A DNA stretch of 64,000 nt from Paenibacillus doosanensis (GCF_025060755.1 NZ_JANYUY010000033.1:1-64000); one strand, 5' to 3'. Counted from the stretch's first letter, positions 37,162 to 45,917 are shown. Notes: generated from the letters alone by a model not told the origin. Made by a program: numbers and translations.

Positions 37162-37214
37162 TTTTATGGCAAAAAAAGCCGCAGCAGCGAAGAATCGAAG
37201 GTTTCGTTTCTTCG
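37162..37214 (-). terminator. Probable terminator of the gluconokinase-like gene
   Basis: CGAAGAA (37188-37194) with TTCTTCG (37208-37214) and a nested CGAA/TTCG pairing, followed on the minus strand by GCTGCTGCGGC and a run of seven T. The gap between stem and T-run makes it imperfect. Confidence 0.5.
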
Positions 37215-37241
37215 GCCGCAGCAGCCGGGGGCCAAAACAAA

Positions 37242-38780
37242 TTATAGATACTTCCGCTGGAAAGCGGCGATTTCCCCGTACTCCTCTTTCATCAGCCGGG
37301 AAATTCGCACGTAGATGCGGCTCAAATCGCGATAGATCGGGACATAGTCCTGATTCGGAGCATGATGATGCGACGCCCCGACCATCCGGGAGACGACATG
37401 CAGCGAATCGACTTCGCCGAGCGCGTACAAGCCGAGGATCGCGGCGCCGAGACAAGAGCTCTCCACGCTCTCGGGAACGTAGACCTCCCGGTCGAATATG
37501 TCCGCCATCATCTGGCGCCACAGCTCCGAGCGAGCGAAGCCGCCTGTCGCTTGAATTTTGCCCGGCTGGCCGATCAGCTCCTGCAAAGCCATGAACACGG
37601 TATACAGGTTGAAAATAACCCCTTCGAGCACGGCGCGGATCATATGCTCCTTCTTATGATGCAGGCCGAGTCCGAAAAACGAGCCGCGGGCATTGGCATC
37701 CCATAGCGGAGCCCTCTCGCCGGTCAAGTAAGGATGAAAGATCAGGCCGCCTGCTCCGGGCTTTACCCGGGAGGCGATCTCGGTCAAAATATCGTACGGG
37801 TCCCGCCCCAGGCGGACCGCCGTCTCCATCTCCGCGGCGCACAGCTGATCCCGCACCCAGCGGAAAATCATCCCGCCGTTATTGACGGGTCCGCCGATCA
37901 CCCAATGCCGCTCCGTCAGCGCGTAGCAGAAGATGCGCCCCTTGGGATCGGTCACCGGGCGGTCCGTTACTGTGCGGATCGCTCCGCTCGTCCCGATGGT
38001 GACGGCTACCGTTCCCGGATCGATCGCGTTGACGCCGAGATTGGACAGTACGCCGTCGCTTGCACCTACGACGAAGGGAACCGACTCCGGCAGGTTCATC
38101 TGCTTGGCCCATGCCGGGTCCAAGCCGGTCATCGCGCGCGTGGTCGGCACAGGCTCGGATAGTTTGTCCGCGGTGACGCCGGCTACTTGCAGCGCCTCCT
38201 CGTCCCAGGTCAGCCGCTCCAGATGGAACAGGCCGGTGGCCGAGGCGATGGAATAATCGATCACATACCGCTTGAACAGCTTATAGAAGACGTACTCCTT
38301 GATCGAAATGAACTTATGCGCCTTGGCGAACAGCTCCTGCTCCTCGTGGCGCAGCCAAGTCAGCTTGCTGAGCGGCGACATCGGGTGCAGCGGCGTGCCC
38401 GTACGCAAGTACAGCCGGTGGCCGTTCATCTCCTCGCGAATTCGTTCCGTCCAGCGGGCGCTGCGGTTGTCGGCCCATGTCATGCAAGCCGTCAGCGGCT
38501 GTCCTTGCGCGTCGACCGCAATCAGACTATGCATCGCCGAGCTGAACGACACGCACACCACATCGCTCGGATCGATGCCGCTATCTGAGACAACCTGCTT
38601 GATCGTGCCGACGACGGCGGCGAAGATCTGTTCCGGGTCCTGCTCGGCGACCCCCGGCTTCGGCGAGAACAGCGGGTATTCCATGCCGCAGCTGGCGACG
38701 AGCTTGCCCGACGTATGAAACAATACGGACTTGGTGCTCGTCGTTCCGATGTCCACGCCGATTACAAAGTTGCCGCTCAT
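37242..38780 (-). CDS. FGGY-family carbohydrate kinase, gluconokinase-like
   Basis: 512 residues from the ATG at 38780 behind AAGGAGGGTG; the long open frame upstream has no start signal. Both FGGY actin-fold halves are present: GVDIGTTSTKSVLF, MTWADNRSARWTERIREEMN, VGASDGVLSNLGVNAIDPGT, IGTSGAIRTV, and YLTGERAPLWDANARGSFFG in the C-terminal half with ATGGFARSELWRQMMADIF. The overall pattern is nearest to GntK-type gluconate kinases, which make 6-phosphogluconate, but xylulose or other ketose kinases are possible. It is first in its own transcript, with an inverted repeat about 35 bp upstream of its start. Confidence 0.88.
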   Translation of the reverse strand: MSGNFVIGVDIGTTSTKSVLFHTSGKLVASCGMEYPLFSPKPGVAEQDPEQIFAAVVGTIKQVVSDSGIDPSDVVCVSFSSAMHSLIAVDAQGQPLTACMTWADNRSARWTERIREEMNGHRLYLRTGTPLHPMSPLSKLTWLRHEEQELFAKAHKFISIKEYVFYKLFKRYVIDYSIASATGLFHLERLTWDEEALQVAGVTADKLSEPVPTTRAMTGLDPAWAKQMNLPESVPFVVGASDGVLSNLGVNAIDPGTVAVTIGTSGAIRTVTDRPVTDPKGRIFCYALTERHWVIGGPVNNGGMIFRWVRDQLCAAEMETAVRLGRDPYDILTEIASRVKPGAGGLIFHPYLTGERAPLWDANARGSFFGLGLHHKKEHMIRAVLEGVIFNLYTVFMALQELIGQPGKIQATGGFARSELWRQMMADIFDREVYVPESVESSCLGAAILGLYALGEVDSLHVVSRMVGASHHHAPNQDYVPIYRDLSRIYVRISRLMKEEYGEIAAFQRKYL

Positions 38781-38815
38781 GATTTCACCCTCCTTAAGCC
38801 TGATCTGCACCCCTT

Positions 38816-38835
38816 CATGAGGTAATCCCCTCATG
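38816..38835 (-). promoter_or_regulatory. Inverted repeat upstream of the gluconokinase-like gene
   Basis: CATGAGG-N6-CCTCATG, a perfect 7-bp dyad about 36 bp upstream of the start codon, in the place of a repressor operator. The regulator is unknown. Confidence 0.45.
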
Positions 38836-39038
38836 GCCGCCGAACTCGTTGCGCATGTCGGTACCCTTACCCTTCGATAACCATTTATGAATAACATCGC
38901 AGCGGCGCGTTCCGGGCCCCCAAGCTTCACCCTTTACTTTGCCCAAATTATGACTACTTACCCATATTTTCATACCGGCTAACCTGAAAAGCTGGCAGCC
39001 CCTCCGCTCGTTACTCACCGGGCTTCTGAGTCCACGAC

Positions 39039-39084
39039 AAAAAGCTGCTTCTCAAGCGGGCGATTACCCGCTTAAAAAAGCAGC
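39039..39084 (-). terminator. Strong terminator after a decayed gene
   Basis: Two stacked stems, GCTGCTT/AAGCAGC (39044-39050 with 39078-39084) and AAGCGGG/CCCGCTT (39054-39060 with 39067-39073), followed by TTTTT on the minus strand. It outlived the gene it once served, the remnant at 39096-39285. Confidence 0.8.
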
Positions 39085-39095
39085 CTGAATACAGC

Positions 39096-39285
39096 TTACA
39101 GCCAAACTATCAGCGCCAGCAGAAATACCGACGACGCCAGCACCGCGTAGTCCCGCAGCGCAAAGCGGTAGAGGCGGATTGGCGCCCGCCGCAATCTCGA
39201 ATCCGTCCTTCAACCGGTTCAGCGTATCTCGTTGAATCGCTTGGCCGCTTCGTCCTAGACCGATAATCGCGGCCCGCAGCCGCTC
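39096..39285 (-). pseudogene. Composite remnant: Gfo/Idh oxidoreductase N-terminus joined to a membrane-protein C-terminus
   Basis: Two fragments on the minus strand. At 39285-39181 the frame reads RAAIIGLGRSGQAIQRDTL followed by NRLKDGFEIAAG, the Rossmann start of a Gfo/Idh/MocA sugar oxidoreductase. The frame then breaks. In another frame, 39185-39096 reads RLYRFALRDYAVLASSVFLL ending ALIVWL and a stop, which looks like the last helix of an EcfT-type or similar membrane protein. A good terminator follows. The oxidoreductase lay downstream of the sugar isomerase gene at 39388 and was probably part of its operon before a deletion fused the pieces. Confidence 0.7.
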
Positions 39286-39387
39286 ATGACTTGTCGTCCT
39301 CGTCGACTGACAATGATATAAAAAACTTCTGCGGCAGACGCCGCTTACCGCCTGTTCGCGTTTATAGCCGTTCCGGTACGGCGAATG

Positions 39388-40191
39388 TCAGTTCAAGCTT
39401 CGCATAAACTGAACGTACTGAGGGAAGGCGATATCGGGTTCCGCCAGTTCGGGATGCCATTTCTTCTCCCATTCCAGCGTGTAGTAACCGTCATAGCCCC
39501 GCTCCTGCAGCAGCGTATGCATCGATTTCAGCGGCACGTCCCCTTCGCCCAGCAGACAGTATTGGAACCCGCCTTCCGGCTTCTTATAGGAATCCTTCAC
39601 ATGCGTATAGTGAATCCACGGGCCGAGCGCCGCCCACGTTTCCTCCGGCCGCTCGCCCAGCATCCGGTACGGATGATGCAGATCCCACAGCACGCCGACC
39701 GCCTCGGGGTCGACCTGCTTCATTACCGTCAAGACATCGGCGCAAGCGGTCCAATCGTCATGGGTTTCCAGCAGCAGCTTGACGCCGTATTCCTTGGCGA
39801 CCGCCGCCATCTCTTCCAGATGACGGACTGCCGTCCGCACCGCTTCGTCCCGGCTCAAATCGCCGATCGAGCCGCCGAAGACGCGGATATAGCGCGTGTC
39901 GAAGAAGGAGCACAGCTTGGCGTATTCGCGAATCTCGGCGAGATTGCGCTCGAAGTTGTCCTTCGAAACGATATGAACGGAGCTGGAGAAGCACGATACG
40001 GCGAGCCCTGCGCCGCGAATTTGCTCCCTCGTCCGGGAGACGCCTCCTGAGAACGCCGGCAGCTTGTACAGATTCATCTCCCCGGCGAGTCCGCGAAAAT
40101 CGACGGCGTCGAAGCCGTACTCGGCGGCACTGTGAATAATACGGTCAAGCTCCCAATCCGGACAGCCTAGCGTGGTAAAAGATAGTTTCAT
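39388..40191 (-). CDS. Sugar phosphate isomerase/epimerase (xylose isomerase-like TIM barrel)
   Basis: 267 residues from the ATG at 40191. It starts MKLSFTTLGCPDWELDRIIH and has DAVDFRGLAGEMNL, CFSSSVHIVSKDN, YIRVFGGSIG, LLLETHDDWTACADV (Glu/His metal ligands), VLWDLHHPYRMLGE, HYTHVKDSY and the final YYTLEWEKKWHPELAEPD. These are the metal-binding strands of the AP-endonuclease 2/xylose-isomerase fold. Such proteins isomerise or epimerise sugars or polyols. Context with split transketolase and FGGY kinase suggests a role in the same sugar route, although the gene is separated from them by the SBP remnant and a repeat. Confidence 0.88.
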   Translation of the reverse strand: MKLSFTTLGCPDWELDRIIHSAAEYGFDAVDFRGLAGEMNLYKLPAFSGGVSRTREQIRGAGLAVSCFSSSVHIVSKDNFERNLAEIREYAKLCSFFDTRYIRVFGGSIGDLSRDEAVRTAVRHLEEMAAVAKEYGVKLLLETHDDWTACADVLTVMKQVDPEAVGVLWDLHHPYRMLGERPEETWAALGPWIHYTHVKDSYKKPEGGFQYCLLGEGDVPLKSMHTLLQERGYDGYYTLEWEKKWHPELAEPDIAFPQYVQFMRSLN

Positions 40192-40318
40192 ATAACCTTC
40201 ATCCTCCCGCAAGTTAAAATCAATGAATAGATAATGCCGCCTCGTCGCGGAGCGCCCAGCCCAGCCCCTTCTCCCTCGAACCGTTTCATTCTGACGTATT
40301 CGGGTCGTCCCCGCCGTA

Positions 40319-40789
40319 TTAACTGTTTTTTTCGATACCGGTCATAGGCGTCCTCATAAAATTTTAATGACTGCGTCCATCCCCATTTCTTTCCGGACGC
40401 TTCACGTATTTATCGTAAATCGGCTCGACCGGCCTTCATCCTTCTTGCCGCTGCCGGTCGGGTCTTGTGCCCGGAACGCCTTCAGATGTCCGGCAATATT
40501 CCTCCGCCGTCTTCGGCACCGGTGCAGCCCGAGCTTATCGAGCCAATCCCGGCGAATATCCCTCCCTTCCGAAGCCTCTGCTTCCATTATATAGGGGATA
40601 TAATACAATTTGCCGCCCCTTGCGACAGATCCTGCTTTGGCGTACGTATTATCCTGCAAAAACTGCTTGATATGAGGCGCGTACTCGTCGATCGGCGGAT
40701 CGAGCGGCTCCATGGCTCCGTCCAGCGCCGCCCTGTTCAAGATTGGGTATGGAGTTTCCACTTCGCAAGCTTCACGGGCAAACGGAACA
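40319..40789 (-). pseudogene. Remnant of an extracellular sugar-binding lipoprotein (family 1, LplA-like)
   Basis: Minus strand, no signal peptide left. The upper part reads DGAMEPLDPPIDEYAPHIKQ, GGKLYYIPYIMEAEASEGRD and IRRDWLDKLGL, then after a pair of compensating frameshifts (VPKTAEEY in one frame) LKAFRAQDPTGSGKKDE. This is the N-terminal half of the large Paenibacillus-type solute-binding proteins. The last part resembles the C-terminus (EPIYDKYVK, KEMGMDAVIKI, DAYDRYRKKQL, stop at 40319-40321). The middle, several hundred codons, is deleted. Its upstream end stops exactly at dispersed repeat A. Confidence 0.8.
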
Positions 40790-40956
40790 AATCCCCCAAA
40801 AGTGACGTGATGCTCTGAAGCTTATTCCGTCCGCATCCAGCCTAAGCTGGATCGGCGTCTAACCAATCCGCCGGGATCGTTCTATGGGTAGACATTCCTT
40901 TCGGGGGAGCCCACGGATTTCCACAGGATATGGCTGCGCATCATTTCCTAAACAAC
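40790..40956 (+). repeat. 167-bp dispersed repeat, copy A
   Basis: Nearly identical to 46136-46302 in the same orientation: the first 74 bases match exactly, and differences are confined to two short stretches and the last few bases. It carries the same potential stems (ATCCAGC/GCTGGAT, GTCTAACC/GGGTAGAC, TGATGC/GCATCA, TCCCCC/GGGGGA). It abuts the truncated SBP gene. Nature unknown: MITE-like element, degenerate IS end or structured RNA. Confidence 0.85.
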
Positions 40957-40957
40957 G

Positions 40958-40990
40958 AAAAGGCCGCTCCTTGAACAAGAGCGGCCTTTT
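40958..40990 (-). terminator. Bidirectional terminator after the FGGY kinase gene
   Basis: Perfect 12-bp stem AAAAGGCCGCTC/GAGCGGCCTTTT, 9-base loop. It lies 25 bp after the kinase stop and immediately beyond repeat A, so it could end transcripts from either side. Confidence 0.88.
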
Positions 40991-41015
40991 CATTATATAG
41001 TATTCGCCGCGCGGA

Positions 41016-42509
41016 TCAGCGGCCGGTCAGCACCGTAGCGACCGCCTGCCGCCACCCGGCGTAATAGCTTTCCCGCCGGACTGCGTCCATGGCGGGCCGA
41101 TACTCGCGGTATACGGCCGGAAGCGCGGCGATCTCGTCCTGCGAGCGCCAGAAGCCGACCCCGAGGCCGCCCAAGTATACGGAGCCGATCGCCGACAGCT
41201 CCGCCACTTCCGGCTTCGCAACCGGCTGTCCCAGCATATCCGCCTGGAACTGCATCAGCGCGGCGTTATCCGATGCGCCGCCGTCGGCGCGCAGCTCCGC
41301 CAAGCGCAGGCCGGAGGCCGACTCCAGCAGCTTCACCGCGTCGCATACTTGATAAGCGATGCTCTCCAGCGCAGCCCGCACGATGTGCGCCTTGCCCGTG
41401 CCGCGGTTCATCCCGGTAATCGACGCTCTGGCGTAAGCGTCCCAATAAGGGGCGCCGAGGCCGACGAAGGCCGGCACGAGATAGACGCCCTCGTTGTCCG
41501 GGGCGCCGGCCAGCAGCTCCTCCATCTCGGAGAAGCTGGAGAACAGGCCCAGATTATCCCGCACCCACTTGATGCTGTCGCCGGAAGTGCGGATTACCGC
41601 CTCCAGCGCATACGCCACCTTGCCGCCCGCGCCCCAGGCGACGGCGCTGACGAGTCCTTCTCCGGCGTCAGCCAGCTGCCCTCCCACATTCATCAGCACC
41701 GAGGTGCCGGTGCCGTAGGTCGCCTTGGCCATGCCCGGCAGCCAGCAGCGGTTCCCGTACAGCGCCGCCTGCGAATCGCCGATGATGCCGGAGATCGGAA
41801 TACGCTCCGGGAACAAATCCGGATCTTCGGTATATCCGAAGACGGCGTCGGACGGCTTCGCCTCGGGAAGCAGCTCCGCGGGAACGCCGAACAGGCTGCA
41901 CATCTCCTCATCCCATCGCAGCGTGCGGATGTTAAACAATGAAGTGCGGCTCGCATTCGTATAGTCGGTCGCATGCACCCGGCCGCCCGTCAGCTTCCAC
42001 AGCAGCCAGCTGTCGACGGTGCCCGCCAGCAGCTTTCCTTCCGCCAGCTTGGCGGCCGCGCCTGCCGCATGATCGAGCATCCAGCGCCATTTGGCGGCGG
42101 AAAAATACGGGTCGAGCTGCAGGCCGGTAGCCGCCCGCACCTTCGCTTCGTGCCCGGCCGCCTTGTAGGCCCCGCAGGCATCCGCCGTCCGCTGGCACTG
42201 CCAGACGATAGCCGGATAGACCGGCCGCCCGGTCGTGCGGTCCCACAGAACGGCCGTCTCCCGCTGGTTCGTGATCGTCAGCGCGGCGAGCTGCTGCGGA
42301 GTGATTCCCGCATCGGCGAGCGCCTGCTTGATCGCAGCTTTGACGTTGGCATAGATTTGCTCCGGGTCCTGCTCGACCCAGCCCGGCTGAGGATAGGCCG
42401 TCGTATGGCCGACGGCGCTCCTGGCCGCAATTTGTCCCGATCGGTTGACGACGAGCGCCTTGGTCCCTGACGTGCTTTGATCGACGGCGAGGAGAAAGTC
42501 CTTGCTCAT
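41016..42509 (-). CDS. FGGY-family kinase, glycerol-kinase-like
   Basis: 497 residues. The N-terminus FLLAVDQSTSGTKALVVNRS and the blocks GWVEQDPEQIYANV, NQRETAVLWDRTTGRPVYPA IVWQCQRTA, YFSAAKWRWMLDH, GTVDSWLLWKLTGG, HATDYTNASRT and GDSQAALYG resemble GlpK. The C-terminal half has YLVPAFVGLGAPYWDAYARA and ELRADGGASDNAALMQFQAD. True glycerol kinases begin QGTTSSR; STSGTK here points to another polyol or ketose. It overlaps the transketolase C-subunit gene by 4 bp, so the kinase product is probably the transketolase substrate. Apulose kinase (AplK-type) is a good hypothesis. Confidence 0.88.
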   Translation of the reverse strand: MSKDFLLAVDQSTSGTKALVVNRSGQIAARSAVGHTTAYPQPGWVEQDPEQIYANVKAAIKQALADAGITPQQLAALTITNQRETAVLWDRTTGRPVYPAIVWQCQRTADACGAYKAAGHEAKVRAATGLQLDPYFSAAKWRWMLDHAAGAAAKLAEGKLLAGTVDSWLLWKLTGGRVHATDYTNASRTSLFNIRTLRWDEEMCSLFGVPAELLPEAKPSDAVFGYTEDPDLFPERIPISGIIGDSQAALYGNRCWLPGMAKATYGTGTSVLMNVGGQLADAGEGLVSAVAWGAGGKVAYALEAVIRTSGDSIKWVRDNLGLFSSFSEMEELLAGAPDNEGVYLVPAFVGLGAPYWDAYARASITGMNRGTGKAHIVRAALESIAYQVCDAVKLLESASGLRLAELRADGGASDNAALMQFQADMLGQPVAKPEVAELSAIGSVYLGGLGVGFWRSQDEIAALPAVYREYRPAMDAVRRESYYAGWRQAVATVLTGR

Positions 42510-43477
42510 CCCAGCTTCTCCTTGCGGCCGATCAGTTCCAGCGCCACCCGCTTCAGATTGTCCGCGCTGATTCCGTAGTGCCGGAACACTTCGGCCGACT
42601 TGCCGGCGATGGCGGGCTCATCCGGTATGCCGATAATCCGCATCGGCACCGGCCGATGCTGGACGACGACCTCCGCTACGGCGGCGCCGAGCCCTCCGTG
42701 AATGCTGTGCTCTTCAACCGTCATAATATGGCCGGTCTCCTCGGCCGCCCTAACAATCGCCTCTTCGTCGAGCGGCTTGATCGTATGCATATTGACGACG
42801 CGGCAGGATACGCCGGCCTCCTGAAGCAGCTCCTGCGCATCCATAGCGATCCGCACCGTCTCTCCGGCGGCGATGATCGTCAGGTCCTTTCCTTCGCGCA
42901 TCGTTACCGCCTTGCCGATGACAAACTCGTATCCGTCGGAATCGTACACATCCTCCACCGGATTGCGCCCGATGCGGACATAGACGCCGCCTTCGTAGCC
43001 GACAAGCGCCTCCGTCATCTTTTTCGTCTCATGGCGGTCGGCGGGAAGGATGACGGCGAGACCGGGAATCGCCCGGGCAACCGCTATATCTTGCACCGAA
43101 TGATGCGACATGCCGAGCGCCTCGTAGCTGACTCCGCCGCTAATGCCTACGAGCTTGACGTTCATGCCCGAATAAGCTACGTCGACCTTAATCTGCTCGA
43201 TGCTCCTCATGCTGAGGAAGCAAGCCGGCGAAGCGACGAACGGCTTCTTGCCGCTGTGGGCGAGCCCTGCCGATATCCCCACGATATTTTGCTCGGCGAT
43301 GCCGACCTCGACAAATTGCCCGGGAAATTGTTTGGCGAACGGTGCCATCGCCGCCGAGCCGCGCGAATCGCTGGCAAGCACCATAATGTCCTTGTCCGTC
43401 TGCGCCAGCTCCATCAGCGTTTCGCAAATGACTTGGCGGTTCGGAATCGTATTTGCCGCTTTGGCCGATTTTATCAT
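42506..43477 (-). CDS. Transketolase C-terminal subunit (split transketolase)
   Basis: 323 residues comprising the pyrimidine-binding and C-terminal domains of transketolase: MVLASDSRGSAAMAPFAKQF, VEVGIAEQNIVGISAGLAHS (the conserved Glu), GGVSYEALGMSHHSVQDIAV, LPADRHETKKM, then the C-domain with EETGHIMTVEEHSIHGGLGA AV. It must pair with the N-subunit encoded 1 bp upstream to make an active TPP enzyme. Overlaps the kinase gene by ATGA. Split transketolases are often dedicated to specialised sugar pathways such as apulose-4-phosphate cleavage. Confidence 0.92.
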   Translation of the reverse strand: MIKSAKAANTIPNRQVICETLMELAQTDKDIMVLASDSRGSAAMAPFAKQFPGQFVEVGIAEQNIVGISAGLAHSGKKPFVASPACFLSMRSIEQIKVDVAYSGMNVKLVGISGGVSYEALGMSHHSVQDIAVARAIPGLAVILPADRHETKKMTEALVGYEGGVYVRIGRNPVEDVYDSDGYEFVIGKAVTMREGKDLTIIAAGETVRIAMDAQELLQEAGVSCRVVNMHTIKPLDEEAIVRAAEETGHIMTVEEHSIHGGLGAAVAEVVVQHRPVPMRIIGIPDEPAIAGKSAEVFRHYGISADNLKRVALELIGRKEKLG

Positions 43478-43478
43478 C

Positions 43479-44324
43479 TCAAAGCACCTGCCCTTCCCGT
43501 ATCCGGCATTCCCGCTCTGCCTCCAGCTCCTTCAGCGCCAGAGCCAGCTCATCGTCATTCGGCACATGATGATGCCAATGCGGCACATTTTCGGCGAAAG
43601 AAACGCCTTTGCCTTTGACCGTGTTGGCCATCACCAGCGTCGGCTTGCCGCTCTGCTCCGGCGCCGCCTCGAACGTTCTTACAAGCGCTTCCATATCGTT
43701 GCCGTCGATCGAGACGACATGCCACCCGAAAGCTCTCCATTTCTCTTCCAACGGCTCCAGACCCATCACTTCTTCCGTCGAACCGCTGATCTGCAGCCGA
43801 TTGCGGTCGATAATTCCGACCAATTGATCCAGCTTGTAATGCGCCCCGGCCATCGCCGCTTCCCATACGGAGCCTTCGGCCTGCTCGCCGTCGCCCATCA
43901 GGCAAAACACGCGGTACGGACTGCCGTCCCGCTTCGCCGCCAGCGCCATCCCGACGGAAACCGCAAGACCGTGGCCGAGCGCTCCGGTATTCATTTCGAT
44001 GCCGGGCACTTTATTGTTGGGGTGTCCGATCAGCCGGGTGCCGAAGCCGCTGAACGTGGCCAGCTCCTCCTTCGGAAAAAATCCGAGATCGGCCAATATG
44101 CACCAGAGCGATTCCACGGAATGCCCCTTGCTGGCGACGAAGCGGTCGCGCTCCTCCCATTTCGGCCGCTGCGGGTCTACTTTCATCACATGATAATATA
44201 ATGCCGTTAAAATATCGGTATTGCTGAGCGAGCCGCCGGTATGCCCCGTCTTGGCCGCATGAATCATCGTCAGCAGCTGCGTGCGGATTTCCGCGGCTTT
44301 GGCCTTCAATGCGCTTATGTCCAT
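43479..44324 (-). CDS. Transketolase N-terminal subunit (split transketolase)
   Basis: 281 residues with the TPP-binding domain: AAKTGHTGGSLSNTDILTAL, DRFVASKGHSVESLW, GFGTRLIGHPNNKVPGIEMN TGALGHGL, and the TPP motif GDGEQAEGSVWEAAMAGAHY through RNRLQISG. Ends with NTVKGKGVSFAENVPHWHHH, typical for TktA-like subunits. It is translated just before its partner (stop and start 1 bp apart). The start ATG follows AGGAGGACATATGG. Confidence 0.92.
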   Translation of the reverse strand: MDISALKAKAAEIRTQLLTMIHAAKTGHTGGSLSNTDILTALYYHVMKVDPQRPKWEERDRFVASKGHSVESLWCILADLGFFPKEELATFSGFGTRLIGHPNNKVPGIEMNTGALGHGLAVSVGMALAAKRDGSPYRVFCLMGDGEQAEGSVWEAAMAGAHYKLDQLVGIIDRNRLQISGSTEEVMGLEPLEEKWRAFGWHVVSIDGNDMEALVRTFEAAPEQSGKPTLVMANTVKGKGVSFAENVPHWHHHVPNDDELALALKELEAERECRIREGQVL

Positions 44325-44391
44325 ATGTCCTCCTTGTGCCCCGGCTTGCGGCCGGAAATATGTCTTCCTATCATCCAGGGGTTCATAGCAC

Positions 44392-45825
44392 CTATAAATC
44401 CGAGCCGCGCAGCCAAGCCTGAATTTCCTTCTCCGTAGGATCGACAGGATCGGGCGTCAGTCCCGGAATATATGTACAGGCTTCATACAACGCAGGGATG
44501 GCATTGGCGTGGATGCCTACGGAATGATGAACGTACGGCCCTTTAACCAGCTTCTCTTCCCATAACGGCCAGTCGTTGACCTCGACCCACACATAGGAGC
44601 CTCGCGTATACGGTCCTTGAATGCCTTTGGCTTTGCCGAGAAGCAGCTGATACTCTCCATGATCCCCGTCGAACCGCGCCAGCGTCATCTCGCCGCCGCG
44701 AATTTCGCCTTCGTGCGTGCCCGGCGAGTGATCGTCGAACAGAAAATGCTTGCGCAGCTTCGGCTTCTGCTCGACCGTCAGCGATACCGGGAAGTTGCCG
44801 CAGTGGAAGAGCAGCTCGCCGTTCGGATTGTCCGGATGGCGCACCGTCAAATCGGCAAAAAACGTCGGAGCCTGGTTCATCGCGGCCGCCTGCACCATAA
44901 CGGAAGTAATCGCACCGTGAATGTCGGTTTCACAAGTAACGGGAATTTGCTCGTCGGTCAAAATCGCATTGGCCAGACAAGGCATAATCCCCATCGCGTC
45001 CTGCAGCGAAGACCAGCATTGAATGGCGATAGCCGTGCTTCCGGTCTGCCGGGCGTACTGCTTCATCGCGACCTTAAGCGCGGCGATGCGTCTGACGTCG
45101 TCCTCGGTCACTTCGGAATAATCGAGCTTCTCCTTAATATAGTGGATCGCCTCTTCCACCTCCGTCCCGCCGCTCTTCTCCAGCTTCTTCGAGGCCAATT
45201 GAATATCGACGAGGGTAATCGGATGAATCTCGATGCCGAACCGCTCCAGCAGTTCTCCTTCGTTGCACATCATAGTCCAGAACGAGGCCGGACGCGGACC
45301 GATCTGCAAAATGCGCAAGCTCCGGAATTGACGGACGACATTGGCCGCGGCGGCAAAATTGACGAAGCCTCTCTCGAATACCGGATCATCCACCCGGGTG
45401 TTTGTAATGTACGTGAACGGCACGTTGAAGCGGCGGAGCACCTTGCCGGTAGCGAACAGCCCGCACTGCGTATCGCGCAGCCTCATGCCGTCTTCCAGCG
45501 GCGCTTCATCGCGCGGCCCCCATAGCAGAACCGGCTTGCCGAGCGCCTTGCCTACCCGGGCTACCGTATCCTCCGTACCGAAATTACAGTGCGGAAAAAA
45601 GACGGCATCCACCTTCTCCTGCTTGAAGCGTTCGATGATCAAATCGGCATTGATGTTGTCGTCATACAGCAAGCCCTCCGAGTTGATGCCTTCCAAATCG
45701 ACAATGTCGAGGTCGAGGCCGAAGCTCTCGATTTTATTGCGGATCATCACCTTGTACTTAAAAGCGTCCTCCGCGCTGAACACAAAACGCCGGGTCGGCG
45801 CATACCCCAGTTTCAACTTGTTCAT
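44392..45825 (-). CDS. L-fucose isomerase-like protein
   Basis: 477 residues from the ATG at 45825. It has the FucI/AraA-like fold pattern: VDAVFFPHCNFGTEDTVARV, KPVLLWGPRDEAPLEDGMRL, SLRILQIGPRPASFWTMMCN EGELL, AIAIQCWSSLQDAMGIMPCL, CETDIHGAITSVMVQAA, FFADLTVRHPDNPNGELLFH CGNFP and HHSVGIHANAIPALYEAC. The Glu and Asp of CETD and FADL and the His of HHS are likely metal/catalytic residues. Aldose-ketose isomerisation of a sugar not identified. First gene of the isomerase-transketolase-kinase operon, behind a promoter with a 30-bp palindrome. Confidence 0.88.
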   Translation of the reverse strand: MNKLKLGYAPTRRFVFSAEDAFKYKVMIRNKIESFGLDLDIVDLEGINSEGLLYDDNINADLIIERFKQEKVDAVFFPHCNFGTEDTVARVGKALGKPVLLWGPRDEAPLEDGMRLRDTQCGLFATGKVLRRFNVPFTYITNTRVDDPVFERGFVNFAAAANVVRQFRSLRILQIGPRPASFWTMMCNEGELLERFGIEIHPITLVDIQLASKKLEKSGGTEVEEAIHYIKEKLDYSEVTEDDVRRIAALKVAMKQYARQTGSTAIAIQCWSSLQDAMGIMPCLANAILTDEQIPVTCETDIHGAITSVMVQAAAMNQAPTFFADLTVRHPDNPNGELLFHCGNFPVSLTVEQKPKLRKHFLFDDHSPGTHEGEIRGGEMTLARFDGDHGEYQLLLGKAKGIQGPYTRGSYVWVEVNDWPLWEEKLVKGPYVHHSVGIHANAIPALYEACTYIPGLTPDPVDPTEKEIQAWLRGSDL

Positions 45826-45917
45826 TCGTCTATCATGCCTCCGTTTCATTTATATGCAACTTCTCAAAACAACTAAACACTTTTAACCTTTTTACTTAAA
45901 CCGCTCATTTCCATTTA

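Noticed and set aside
38815..39018. 67-codon minus-strand ORF upstream of the gluconokinase-like gene
   Set aside because: No ribosome site, no recognisable sequence, and it covers the probable promoter and dyad of the kinase gene.
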